Assembly: GCF_002006345.1 (NCBI RefSeq)
Contig: NZ_LZZM01000043.1
Span: 39,864 to 103,863, forward strand
Direction: 5' to 3'
Length of the DNA: 64,000 nucleotides
DNA from: Clostridium puniceum
Lineage (GTDB): Bacteria > Bacillota > Clostridia > Clostridiales > Clostridiaceae
This document shows, in pieces, positions 9,800 to 17,708 of this stretch. Numbering within the stretch: the first letter of the stretch is position 1; every line of letters starts with the position of its first letter. The notes under the pieces are model-generated. The model had not been told where the DNA came from, did no database searches, and was given only the letters and a program-made list of their open reading frames with translations. A program made the position numbers and the translations under genes.

Positions 9800-10069
9800 T
9801 TACAATAATGCTCCTATTATAATTAGTACAATAACACCAGGAACTCCAAAGAAACCTGCTATTAAAGCTGTAATTGGATTAATTGCTAAAGAGAAGTTAA
9901 GATTTATACCAAGTAAATTAAGCTTTGCAATTATAAAATTTACTACATATAATATAATAACTCCAACAATTCCATTTATAAGTATTTTTATTGGCCACTT
10001 TAGTAATTTTGTCACTAGAAATAATATTGCTATTCCTATTAATCCATATATTAAAAACTGTCCCTCCAT
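9800..10069 (-). CDS. bofA: BofA-family pro-sigma-K processing inhibitor
   Basis: This 89-residue membrane protein has two or three hydrophobic segments. The C-terminal block NPITALIAGFFGVPGVIVLI is the BofA signature. In Bacillus, BofA holds the SpoIVFB protease inactive in the forespore membrane until sigma-K is needed. Its place directly behind recR and the DUF2508 gene is the conserved arrangement of Firmicutes. The role in a clostridium lacking a full SpoIVF pathway is uncertain. It lies 20 bases after DUF2508. Confidence 0.88.
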   Translation of the reverse strand: MEGQFLIYGLIGIAILFLVTKLLKWPIKILINGIVGVIILYVVNFIIAKLNLLGINLNFSLAINPITALIAGFFGVPGVIVLIIIGALL

Positions 10070-10089
10070 TTTTAATCCCCCATTTTTAT

Positions 10090-10368
10090 TTATTCAACAA
10101 TTTGTACATTTTTGTCAACTATATAATCAACTCCCACTCTTATTCCTCTTTCTCTTGCTATTGACAATAAGTAATCATATCTTTTTCTTGCAACATTTTC
10201 TGAGTAAATAGCTACTTCTATTAATTTGTCATCGTTAACATTATTAAACATGCTGCGAGCTACATTTATTTCCATCTTTGCGATTTCCATATCTTCTAAT
10301 AACTTTGTGCACATATTAGGAGCATCCGTCTTATACATCAGGTATTCTACAATATTTTTTTTGTCCAT
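10090..10368 (-). CDS. DUF2508 (YaaL) family protein
   Basis: This 92-residue soluble, largely helical protein begins MDKKNIVEYLMYK and contains the conserved helical pair around AKMEINVARSMFNNV and AIYSENVARKRYDYLL. The family has no known biochemical role but is nearly always found between recR and bofA, as here. It has an AGGAATTTAC-type ribosome site. It is very likely co-transcribed with bofA 20 bases downstream. Confidence 0.8.
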   Translation of the reverse strand: MDKKNIVEYLMYKTDAPNMCTKLLEDMEIAKMEINVARSMFNNVNDDKLIEVAIYSENVARKRYDYLLSIARERGIRVGVDYIVDKNVQIVE

Positions 10369-10556
10369 GTAAATTCCTCCAAAAACTTCTTATTACTATT
10401 TTATCCATTTAAAGGAAGGAATATACATATTTTTATTTTTATAAATTTCTAAATATTGTATCACCTTTTTCTATTTTTTCATATACTATATCATATAAGA
10501 AGCTTTTCACTCATGTCAGACAAAAACTTCTAACTCCCATCTATGTAACACTTTTT

Positions 10557-10590
10557 AGGAACCTAATATTTTAGGTTCCTTTATTTTTAT
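10557..10590. terminator. Hairpin downstream of recR
   Basis: A perfect 10-base stem (AGGAACCTAA / TTAGGTTCCT) with a 4-base loop lies just after recR. The T-rich tail is on the plus-strand side, so it is best as a plus-strand terminator although no plus gene precedes it. It may still end recR transcripts. Confidence 0.5.
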
Positions 10591-10594
10591 ATTA

Positions 10595-11194
10595 TTAAAT
10601 TTCTTTTCTTCCCTCTAACGCTTTAGATAATGTAACTTCATCAGCATATTCTAAATCTCCACCAACTGGTATCCCAGATGCTATCCTAGTAACTTTAATA
10701 TCAAGAGGTTTAAGTACTTTAGATATATACATTGCGGTTGCTTCTCCTTCTATATTAGGATTAGTTGCAAGTATTACTTCCTTAACATCTTCATTCATCC
10801 TTGATACAAGTTCTCTAATTCTTATATCTTGAGGTCCTCTTCCTTGCATTGGAGATATGTTTCCATGTAACACATGATATACTCCATTGTATTCTTTAAC
10901 TTTTTCCATTGTCATAATATCCTTTGGCTGTTCTACAACACATATAGTGCCTTTATCTCTATTTGGATTATCACATAAAGAGCAAGGATCTTTATCTGTA
11001 AAATTACCACATACAGAACAATATTTAATTGTTCCTCTTGCTTGAACTAATGCATTTGCAAATTCTTTTACTTCATTATCTGGAAGATTCAAAATATGTA
11101 ATGTTAATCTTTGAGCTGTTTTTTGCCCTATACTTGGTAGCTTAGCAAATTCCTCAATTAATTTTTCTATGGCTATCGGATAAAAGTCCATCAT
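10595..11194 (-). CDS. recR: Recombination mediator protein RecR
   Basis: RecR works with RecO to load RecA on gapped DNA. The N-terminal helix-hairpin-helix region ([17 protein letters not shown]) is followed by a C4 zinc finger (Cys at [16 protein letters not shown]) and a TOPRIM domain ([16 protein letters not shown] with [15 protein letters not shown]). It ends in the conserved [18 protein letters not shown]. The 199 residues match the family exactly. It has two adjacent ATG codons, either of which could be the start. A terminator separates it from ybaB, so it may have its own promoter. Confidence 0.97.
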   Translation of the reverse strand: MMDFYPIAIEKLIEEFAKLPSIGQKTAQRLTLHILNLPDNEVKEFANALVQARGTIKYCSVCGNFTDKDPCSLCDNPNRDKGTICVVEQPKDIMTMEKVKEYNGVYHVLHGNISPMQGRGPQDIRIRELVSRMNEDVKEVILATNPNIEGEATAMYISKVLKPLDIKVTRIASGIPVGGDLEYADEVTLSKALEGRKEI

Positions 11195-11256
11195 ATTTTA
11201 AATTTCTCCTTTATTCTTAATTATATATTTTACAAAAAGTAATCTTCATTATATTA

Positions 11257-11303
11257 TAAAAAGCATACATAAATTGAAGGTTAAACCAACAATTCTGTAT
11301 GCT
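11257..11303 (-). terminator. Rho-independent terminator after ybaB
   Basis: On the minus strand AGCATACA pairs with TGTATGCT, with an inner stem of AATTG/CAATT, followed immediately by TTTTTATAAT. It lies between ybaB and recR and would end the dnaX-ybaB transcript. Confidence 0.75.
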
Positions 11304-11320
11304 AACTGTTATCATTATTC

Positions 11321-11662
11321 TTAGAATAATCCGCCTGGCATTCCACCTGTTAACTTACCCATTTTGCTTGCAGATTCTTCTTCCACTTTTCTTAATGCTT
11401 CATTAACTGCACTCATTATTAAGTCTTCAAGCATTTCTACATCATCTGCATCCACAACTTCTGGCTTTATATTAATTGCTGTTATCTCTTTTTTACCAGT
11501 TGCTTTAACTACTACTGCACCACCACCAACTGATACTTCAAACTCTTTTGTTTCAAGTTCTTTTTGCATATCTTCCATTTGCTTTTGAAGCTTTTGTGCT
11601 TGCTTCATAAGGTTATTCATATTACCTCCACCAAAGCCGCCTGGAAATCCACCTTTTGCCAT
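11321..11662 (-). CDS. YbaB/EbfC nucleoid-associated protein
   Basis: This small DNA-binding protein forms a tweezer-like dimer. A Gly/Phe-rich start ([15 protein letters not shown]) leads into the family helix [19 protein letters not shown], a beta region ([20 protein letters not shown]) and the C-terminal helix [19 protein letters not shown]. The 113 residues are typical. It follows dnaX by about 210 bases, as in most Firmicutes. Confidence 0.95.
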   Translation of the reverse strand: MAKGGFPGGFGGGNMNNLMKQAQKLQKQMEDMQKELETKEFEVSVGGGAVVVKATGKKEITAINIKPEVVDADDVEMLEDLIMSAVNEALRKVEEESASKMGKLTGGMPGGLF

Positions 11663-11872
11663 AAAAAATCCTCCTCTTTCTTGAATCTCATTTTTTTATT
11701 ATAAAACAACTTCTTATAATTGACAATGTACAATGTTATAATTTATGCCCTTTGTGCGTACTGCATAGGCAATTATACTAAAATGACTTTGGAACTTCTT
11801 AATATATATTTTTAATACTTCCAAACTTAGCTTTGCAATTGCTAATGGTTAATTTATAACTACCAACTGTTA

Positions 11873-13513
11873 TTACTCATCATATACTTCAAATGGTATT
11901 CCATCTATTGCTTGCTTTAATAGTTCCTCTTTATCTTTATTTTCTTTATCTTTTCCTACTACATAATCTACTATTATTTTTTCCTTTAGCACTTCAGAGA
12001 ATACACCATTTACAATTTCTCTGTACTCCGCTTTTTGTAGTCTGTCTTTATTAAAAGCATACATGGCTTCATATTCTAATGTAACTATTCCATTTTTAAT
12101 ACTGTATGGCTTTGCAGTAACAATTGAAGCATAAACTATCATCGCTCTCTTTGCCTTGAAAGTTTCTATTATTTCAGTCCAAGCTCTTCCCACATCATCA
12201 AGAGTTAATGTTGAATTAGCATTTCCTTCGAACTTTTCTTTGTCATTATTACTAGCTGCTTGCTTTCTGTTTTGGCTTATACTGTTTGATTTTCCATCTA
12301 TACTAGTATGTGCAGATTTTTCATTTTCACCCATTTTTTCTGATTGAACAACTTGTATTTTTCCGCTTTTTAAAGTTTCTTCAAGTTTATTTATCCTTGA
12401 TAATATGACTTCATTTGAAGTGTCATATTCGATTTTGCACATTTTTATAACAGCAAGTTCTAAATATAACCTGCTTTGTTTACTTGCTTTTGAATTTATT
12501 TCTGCTTCTTGAAGTATTCTAATAGCTCTCATTATTTCTTCTACTCTAATTTTACGTCCTTGTTCCTTAACCATGGATATATTTTCAAGAGACATATCTA
12601 AAACTTCTTCTGGATTATTTGTAACCTTTACCATAAGTAAATTTCTAAAATGAGCAATTAAGTCCTTCATAAATAATTGCATATCCTTACCTGCATACAT
12701 AAGCTTATCAATTATTATCATTGCCTTTTCAATACTTCTGTCTATAATTGTATAAGTTATATCAAATAAGTATTCATTCGTTACAAGACCTAATATACTT
12801 ACTAAATCTTCATACTTAATTTGACTTTCTCCCATTGCAATTGCTTGATCTAGTATACTTACTGCATCTCTTAAGGCACCATCACAAACTCTTGAAATCA
12901 AATCTAAACTCTTTTGTTCATAACCTATATTTTGCGCATCAGTGATTTTTTTTAGTCTATTAGAAATTTCTTTTTGATTTATTCTCTTAAAATCAAACCT
13001 TTGACATCTAGATAAAATTGTTATAGGTAATTTTTGAGGATCTGTAGTTGCTAATATAAATATTACATTCTTAGGTGGTTCTTCTAAAGTCTTTAAAAAT
13101 GCATTAACAGCTCCTACAGAAAGCATATGTACTTCATCCATTATGTATATCTTATATTTAGCTTCTTGTGGCGGATACTTAGTATCATCTATAATATCTC
13201 TAATTTTATCAATACCATTGTTAGAAGCTGCATCAAGTTCTGTTACATCAATTGCTAATCCTTCATTTATCTTTCTACACATTTCACATTCATTGCAAGG
13301 CTCACCATTTTTTAAATCTAGACAGTTTAATGCCTTTGCCATTACTTTTGCAGTGGATGTTTTTCCCGTTCCCCTTGTTCCACAGAAAAGATAAGCATGT
13401 GCGATTCTGTTATTTATAATTTCATTTTTTAGCGTTGTAGTTATGTGCTCCTGCCCAACAACATCTTCAAAAATTCTAGGTCTCCACTCTCTATATAGTG
13501 CTTTGTAACCCAC
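11873..13513 (-). CDS. dnaX: DNA polymerase III subunit gamma/tau
   Basis: This is the clamp-loader ATPase of the replisome. It opens with MGYKALYREWRPRIFEDVVG, has Walker A GTRGTGKT, a four-Cys zinc module (CLDLKNGEPCNECEMC), Walker B ending in IMDEVHML and sensor 1 (ILATTDPQKLP). Domain III and a divergent tau-like tail follow; at 546 residues it carries a short tau extension. The start codon is GTG with AGGTGGT seven bases upstream. No slippery A-run frameshift signal for a separate gamma form was evident, though I did not test this systematically. Confidence 0.96.
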   Translation of the reverse strand: MGYKALYREWRPRIFEDVVGQEHITTTLKNEIINNRIAHAYLFCGTRGTGKTSTAKVMAKALNCLDLKNGEPCNECEMCRKINEGLAIDVTELDAASNNGIDKIRDIIDDTKYPPQEAKYKIYIMDEVHMLSVGAVNAFLKTLEEPPKNVIFILATTDPQKLPITILSRCQRFDFKRINQKEISNRLKKITDAQNIGYEQKSLDLISRVCDGALRDAVSILDQAIAMGESQIKYEDLVSILGLVTNEYLFDITYTIIDRSIEKAMIIIDKLMYAGKDMQLFMKDLIAHFRNLLMVKVTNNPEEVLDMSLENISMVKEQGRKIRVEEIMRAIRILQEAEINSKASKQSRLYLELAVIKMCKIEYDTSNEVILSRINKLEETLKSGKIQVVQSEKMGENEKSAHTSIDGKSNSISQNRKQAASNNDKEKFEGNANSTLTLDDVGRAWTEIIETFKAKRAMIVYASIVTAKPYSIKNGIVTLEYEAMYAFNKDRLQKAEYREIVNGVFSEVLKEKIIVDYVVGKDKENKDKEELLKQAIDGIPFEVYDE

Positions 13514-13668
13514 AAGCTACCACCTCTCTATTTTCATTGGCACTTTAAGGAATATAATCCTTCGAAGATGCACCTTAAATATAAACTTATTATACACTAT
13601 TGATTGTGCAATGCAAATTTCGCAACAGCCATGTGGGTAATTTCATTCGATCCATTTAAATTAATAAA

Positions 13669-14472
13669 TCATACGCTAAAAGCCATAATTCCCCTATCAC
13701 CTTCACCCAGTGCAATACTATTTTCACCGTCAAAAAATCCAATTATCTCCTCTTGTTTATTTCCTTCACTAGTTTCATCAATGCAACTTATATTCTTTGA
13801 TGTATTTTTATTTACCTTTTTCGTTTTTTTCTTTTCTAAAGATATTGGAACATTCAATTGTAAATCATTTTTAGCTTGATAATCCTTAATATTTTTAAGA
13901 ATATCAGCAGTATTTTTGTAATTACTATCTACTTTTTCTTTTTTAATAATTTCAGAATTTATTATTTTATCTACAATAATATGATTTTCTGGTAATTCCT
14001 TAATACCTTCACATCTTTCATGTTCTGAATCCACATGTTTTTCTTCACATAGTTGATTCTCTATGCTTTTTTCTTCTTTATTTTTTATATCTTCCGTGTT
14101 ATCTTGAGTTTTAACTTTATTATCTTGAATTTCAGTTTTTTCTTTTGTTTTAATATTTTGGTGCTTTGCAAAGTTTTTCACTCTATAAATTTTATCCTGC
14201 ACTAATTCAATCATTTCCAACTCTATTAAAGCATTTAGAGCTGATTTCACTTGAATAATATCTCTATTAAATTCTATTGCCAAGGTTTCCATTGTATATG
14301 GAATATTTCTTGACAAATATAAGTTACCTTCTAAATTTACCTTTCCAGCTAAAGTTATAATTCTAGTCCAAATATAATGGATGATATCTCTCTCATTCAT
14401 TGTATCTATTATCTTAAATTTAGTATCCTCATACATATCAGTTCTTAGTTTAACAAATTTTCTTTCTTTCAT
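13669..14472 (-). CDS. Replisome-organiser N-terminal domain protein (DnaD-like)
   Basis: The first 110 residues match the winged-helix 'phage replisome organiser N-terminal' type: FVKLRTDMYEDTKFKIIDTM, then a segment on membership of alternative alleles (IPYTMETLAIEFNRDIIQVKSALNAL is the recognition wing). The remainder is a Lys/Glu-rich low-complexity region ending in a short conserved-looking tail. A TTG 21 bases further upstream keeps the frame open, but AGGAG lies 11 bases before the ATG at 14472, so I start there. It lies next to dnaX without other phage genes. It may assist DNA loading at restart or be a domesticated phage gene; its role is not established. Confidence 0.7.
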   Translation of the reverse strand: MKERKFVKLRTDMYEDTKFKIIDTMNERDIIHYIWTRIITLAGKVNLEGNLYLSRNIPYTMETLAIEFNRDIIQVKSALNALIELEMIELVQDKIYRVKNFAKHQNIKTKEKTEIQDNKVKTQDNTEDIKNKEEKSIENQLCEEKHVDSEHERCEGIKELPENHIIVDKIINSEIIKKEKVDSNYKNTADILKNIKDYQAKNDLQLNVPISLEKKKTKKVNKNTSKNISCIDETSEGNKQEEIIGFFDGENSIALGEGDRGIMAFSV

Positions 14473-14745
14473 TTTTAACACACTCCTATACAAATTTTAT
14501 ATTTTCTATATAGGACATATGATCTTTTATACTTTTTGTCATGTGGCATTTTTAATTTTTATATTTTTTAATTTAAATAACTTAATATATCTCTTTTATA
14601 ATTAATTATCATCTGCATCAGGCGCATACAATTAATTCAAGTACAAGAAGCTATCAAAACCTCAAGTTTTATAATTCGCACAATTTATAAGGCAGCTTGC
14701 ACTTAATCCTTTTGCTTAAATTTAAGTGGAATGAAAATGTAAAAC

Positions 14746-14780
14746 AACAGATAAGATTTTATTAATTCATATTATCTGTT
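14746..14780 (-). terminator. Terminator of the ATPase/TOPRIM pair
   Basis: AACAGATAA pairs with TTATCTGTT across the stop codon of the TOPRIM-like gene, and the minus-strand continuation is TTTTACATTTTC. Confidence 0.5.
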
Positions 14781-15398
14781 CAGTTCTATTATAATATTTT
14801 CAATTCCCTTCCTTAAATCACTACAATTATTATATATTTTTTCAATATCAAGAGAATTTAAAAATTTTTCATCACCCTTTTTATAAAACTTTTTGCTTTT
14901 TCCTTTTTTAAAAAGTGCTGCAAGATCGGTGTGTTTAAATTTTTCAGTATTCGAATAATTCTTTTTTAAGGTTTCTGTACATTCTAAATTAATGTATTTG
15001 CAGATCCCCTCAATATCATAAAAAAACCAACTTTCAATCATAAATACAGCTTCAATTGCATCAATTTTTTTTATATTCTTAATATTTACTTTTTCTTCTT
15101 TAAGTGCTTTTAAAATAGCATCAGCATCAAATTCTGAAGTATCGTTTTTGGATCCTTCTTTATCAATAAAAGCATAAACATATAAATCATATTTTGAATT
15201 TGAACTGTCCTTTATAATATGATAAAGATGTTTTGCTATTTCCTTATTTATATTTGTACCAGTTTTTAAATTTTTATATTCTTTAGAAATTGACTTTAAA
15301 TAGCGCTCTGCAATTTTTTTGTAAAATACATCTTCTGTTTTTCCTTCAAGAAATATATATAAACGCTTTTTTCGTGCTTCTTTAGGATTTTTAATCAT
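14772..15398 (-). CDS. TOPRIM/DUF4276-like protein, partner of the upstream ATPase (putative defence effector)
   Basis: The 208-residue protein begins MIKNPKEARKKRLYIFLEGKTED, a TOPRIM-like first strand with the catalytic-type Glu in LEGKTE. An acidic turn follows at AFIDKEGSKND, and the later helix VFMIESWFFYDIEGI resembles the (I/L)E(A/S)W segment of DUF4276 and RloB proteins. In-frame codons allow a longer N-terminus, but GGAGG lies six bases before the chosen ATG. The gene overlaps the ATPase stop by eight bases, implying coupling. ATPase plus TOPRIM-like pairs include PARIS (AriA/AriB), OLD-type and RloA/RloB-like systems. Which family this belongs to, and whether it is a nuclease, is unproven. 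Confidence 0.62.
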   Translation of the reverse strand: MIKNPKEARKKRLYIFLEGKTEDVFYKKIAERYLKSISKEYKNLKTGTNINKEIAKHLYHIIKDSSNSKYDLYVYAFIDKEGSKNDTSEFDADAILKALKEEKVNIKNIKKIDAIEAVFMIESWFFYDIEGICKYINLECTETLKKNYSNTEKFKHTDLAALFKKGKSKKFYKKGDEKFLNSLDIEKIYNNCSDLRKGIENIIIELNR

Positions 15399-16614
15399 CT
15401 TCATCCTCCAGTAACTCAAAGATATCACTAAAATTACTGAATGGACCACTAAGCTCCTTAACTAAAGCTTTTTTATTTTTAACTGCTTCTATTTTTGCAC
15501 CTGTATAATTTTTATTTACTATATAACTTACATTTTCTAATTTAACCATATTAATAAGAACTGGAGAATGTGTAGTTATTATTAATTGGATATTAGAAAA
15601 TTGAGCGCCTATAAATTCTATTAGTTTCTTTAAAAGCTTAGGATGAATACAATTTTCAAGTTCTTCAATGGCAAGTACAGGATACTTATTTGAAACAAGA
15701 CAAGTTAAAATATTAAGTACTATTAAAGTACCATCAGAAAGTTGATTAATATTATTTTCATAATCACTTAATGAACCATCATCATTTATATATTGAACTG
15801 TAATATATTTAAAAGCTCGACTACCCATTTTAATATCATTGATTTTAATAGATAATTTCAAAATATCCGCTATAATTTCTTCAAAATATTGCTTTTCATC
15901 AGAATCTAAAATTTCTTCGATTTTATTTAGAATATCAATAGTTGCAATTCTACCGTTTTTAATTACAGACATAGATTCTCTTTTTTCAAATGAAAATGTA
16001 TCTCTTATTTCATTTGCTGAACTATATATAACTGGAGTTTTAGCAATAATAAAAACATCACTAATCCCCCTTTGAGCCTCATCTTCTAAACTTTCTTTTA
16101 TATCACTAATTTTACTTATAAGGGTAAGAAGTGACTCCGTGTTATCTATTTTGCTAATTTTACTGCCTTTTATAACATCTACAGTTGTATCATTTCTTTC
16201 AAAAACTGTTTTCATAGAGCCAGTTTTTTTTGTATTTTTACATTTAAGATATTCCTTTATAATATGACCATTAGCCTTATGGAATGCTTCAACTGTTTTT
16301 ATTTCTAAATAATATATATATTTAAAATACTCTTCGCCTATCTCATCTTGAAACTCTAATTCGAGAGAAATATTTGAGTTTTGCAAAAATGGAGTATAAT
16401 CTGATGAAATTTTTCCTCTAAGTGACTCTCCACTAAATATCTTTGTCTTAACATCATCACTTCCAGAAATTATATCATCAAGAAAAGAAAATATTTCAAG
16501 CAAATTAGATTTTCCACTATTATTTGCACCAATTAAAACATTAAAATTATTCATATTATATGTGCAATCTAAAAGGTTTTTATAACCTTTTACTTTTATA
16601 TTTGTTATTTTCAT
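15391..16614 (-). CDS. AAA/SMC-like ATPase of the OLD/AriA type
   Basis: The 407-residue protein has an ABC-type fold interrupted by an insertion. It opens MKITNIKVKGYKNLLDCTYN, has Walker A GANNSGKS (residues 29-36), a signature LSDGT, Walker B YPVLAIEELEN and a His switch TTHSPVLI. The middle part, about residues 60-260, is Lys/Glu-rich and family-specific. Single-protein OLD nucleases carry a C-terminal TOPRIM; here the protein stops and the overlapping downstream gene supplies a TOPRIM-like protein. It lies beside the type I restriction operon, so anti-phage action is likely but inferred. Confidence 0.8.
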   Translation of the reverse strand: MKITNIKVKGYKNLLDCTYNMNNFNVLIGANNSGKSNLLEIFSFLDDIISGSDDVKTKIFSGESLRGKISSDYTPFLQNSNISLELEFQDEIGEEYFKYIYYLEIKTVEAFHKANGHIIKEYLKCKNTKKTGSMKTVFERNDTTVDVIKGSKISKIDNTESLLTLISKISDIKESLEDEAQRGISDVFIIAKTPVIYSSANEIRDTFSFEKRESMSVIKNGRIATIDILNKIEEILDSDEKQYFEEIIADILKLSIKINDIKMGSRAFKYITVQYINDDGSLSDYENNINQLSDGTLIVLNILTCLVSNKYPVLAIEELENCIHPKLLKKLIEFIGAQFSNIQLIITTHSPVLINMVKLENVSYIVNKNYTGAKIEAVKNKKALVKELSGPFSNFSDIFELLEDEDD

Positions 16615-16678
16615 AATACACCTCGTTTTTTATATTCATTAATATCATTTATATGTATTATTGCCTTATTTTAATACT

Positions 16679-16707
16679 AATATACCATTATATAAGCCCC
16701 ATTACAA
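16679..16707 (-). promoter_or_regulatory. Probable promoter of the ATPase/TOPRIM pair
   Basis: On the minus strand TTGTAA (16702-16707) and TATATT (16679-16684) are separated by 17 bases and lie about 65 bases before the ATPase start. Confidence 0.45.
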
Positions 16708-16737
16708 CATTTTGTATTCTGACTAAACTCTGTTATC

Positions 16738-16893
16738 AAGTGAAACTTAATTCAGGTGGAGTTTGATCTCCATATGAATCTTAGTTGAACTTATAACCTC
16801 AATGGTCACAATGTACCCTCTCCAGGAGCGTGTAGCCGTTATCTCTCACTTGAAGAAGGTTGGGGGGCTTACAGATCTAACTATCGGATAAAT
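16738..16893 (+). repeat. Dispersed intergenic repeat, copy 1
   Basis: This 156-base stretch matches the minus strand of 46008-46133 in ordered blocks: AAGTGAAACTT, TTCAGGTGGAGTTT, TTAGTTGAACTTAT, AGCCGTTA, ACTTGAAGAAG and CTATCGGATAAAT. Copy 1 has about 27 extra bases in the middle and its first hairpin (TGGAG/CTCCA) is less perfect than copy 2. It is in the gap between the ATPase and the metallopeptidase gene. It may be a non-autonomous mobile element or a structured RNA. No protein-coding content was seen in the remaining bases of the gap. Confidence 0.7.
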
Positions 16894-17000
16894 TTGAACT
16901 ACATTAAAATTAGGTTTATAAATTGAAATAAATTCAGTTTATAAACCTAATAATTTCCATATAAATTCAATTTAATATTGAGGTTTTAGCCTTTTTAAAT

Positions 17001-17708
17001 CTATTCTTCTATATAATCTAAAATTAGAGAATTCAATTCTTCTTTAATTTTTCGCCAATTAGGTAAAAATTCATCCATATAACTTATAAAAATCTTATTA
17101 TGACTTTTTTCTAACAAATGAACCAATTCATGAACTATAATATATTCAAGACACTCTGGATGCTTTTTAACAAGCTGTAGATTAAGCCATATACGCTTAT
17201 TTTTAATATTACATGTTCCCCAACGGGTTTTCATGTTTCTAACACCCCAATCGCTGGCAGTGACCCCTATAATATTCTGCCACTTTTCTAAAAGACTTGG
17301 TATTTCTTCTTTTATATTTTTACGATACCAACTATTAAGTACATTTTCACGTTGCTCTGTGGTACTTGCTTCACGTACTTGGAATGTTAATTTATTACCA
17401 TTAATTTTCACATCATTATAAACATTAGAATATACTACATCAAGACGATATCTCTTGCCCCAAAGATAAACACTTTCACCTGAAACATATTCACGCTTGC
17501 ACTGTCTTAGTTGATTTTTATATTTTTCTTGTTGTTTTTTTATCCAACCAATCTTTGTAATAATAAATACTCTAATAGCATCATCATTCATGCTATTTGG
17601 AGCTGAAACTCTCACTCTTCCGTTTGGTGGTAATACTGATAAATGTAAATTCTTTATATTCTTCTTTTGTATTTCTAATTCTATATCGTTAATCCTTAAG
17701 TTTTTCAA
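17001..17708 (-). CDS. YgjP-like M48-type metallopeptidase domain protein, part of the restriction operon
   Basis: This 235-residue protein belongs to the YgjP/DUF45 family of putative zinc hydrolases. The motif is HELVH in YIIVHELVHLLEKSHN, with a downstream His as likely third ligand, and the upstream signature MKTRWGTCNIKNKRIWLNLQ is diagnostic. The start is TTG immediately after the hsdR stop, supported by AAGGAGAG seven bases upstream. These genes are commonly adjacent to type I hsdR, but their role in restriction is not known. It may process or control the complex; that is speculation. Confidence 0.85.
   Translation of the reverse strand: MKNLRINDIELEIQKKNIKNLHLSVLPPNGRVRVSAPNSMNDDAIRVFIITKIGWIKKQQEKYKNQLRQCKREYVSGESVYLWGKRYRLDVVYSNVYNDVKINGNKLTFQVREASTTEQRENVLNSWYRKNIKEEIPSLLEKWQNIIGVTASDWGVRNMKTRWGTCNIKNKRIWLNLQLVKKHPECLEYIIVHELVHLLEKSHNKIFISYMDEFLPNWRKIKEELNSLILDYIEE

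Noticed and set aside
11700..11872. Promoter from TTGACA near TATAAT between ybaB and dnaX
   Set aside because: The spacing is only 11 bases and the orientation is opposite to the genes.
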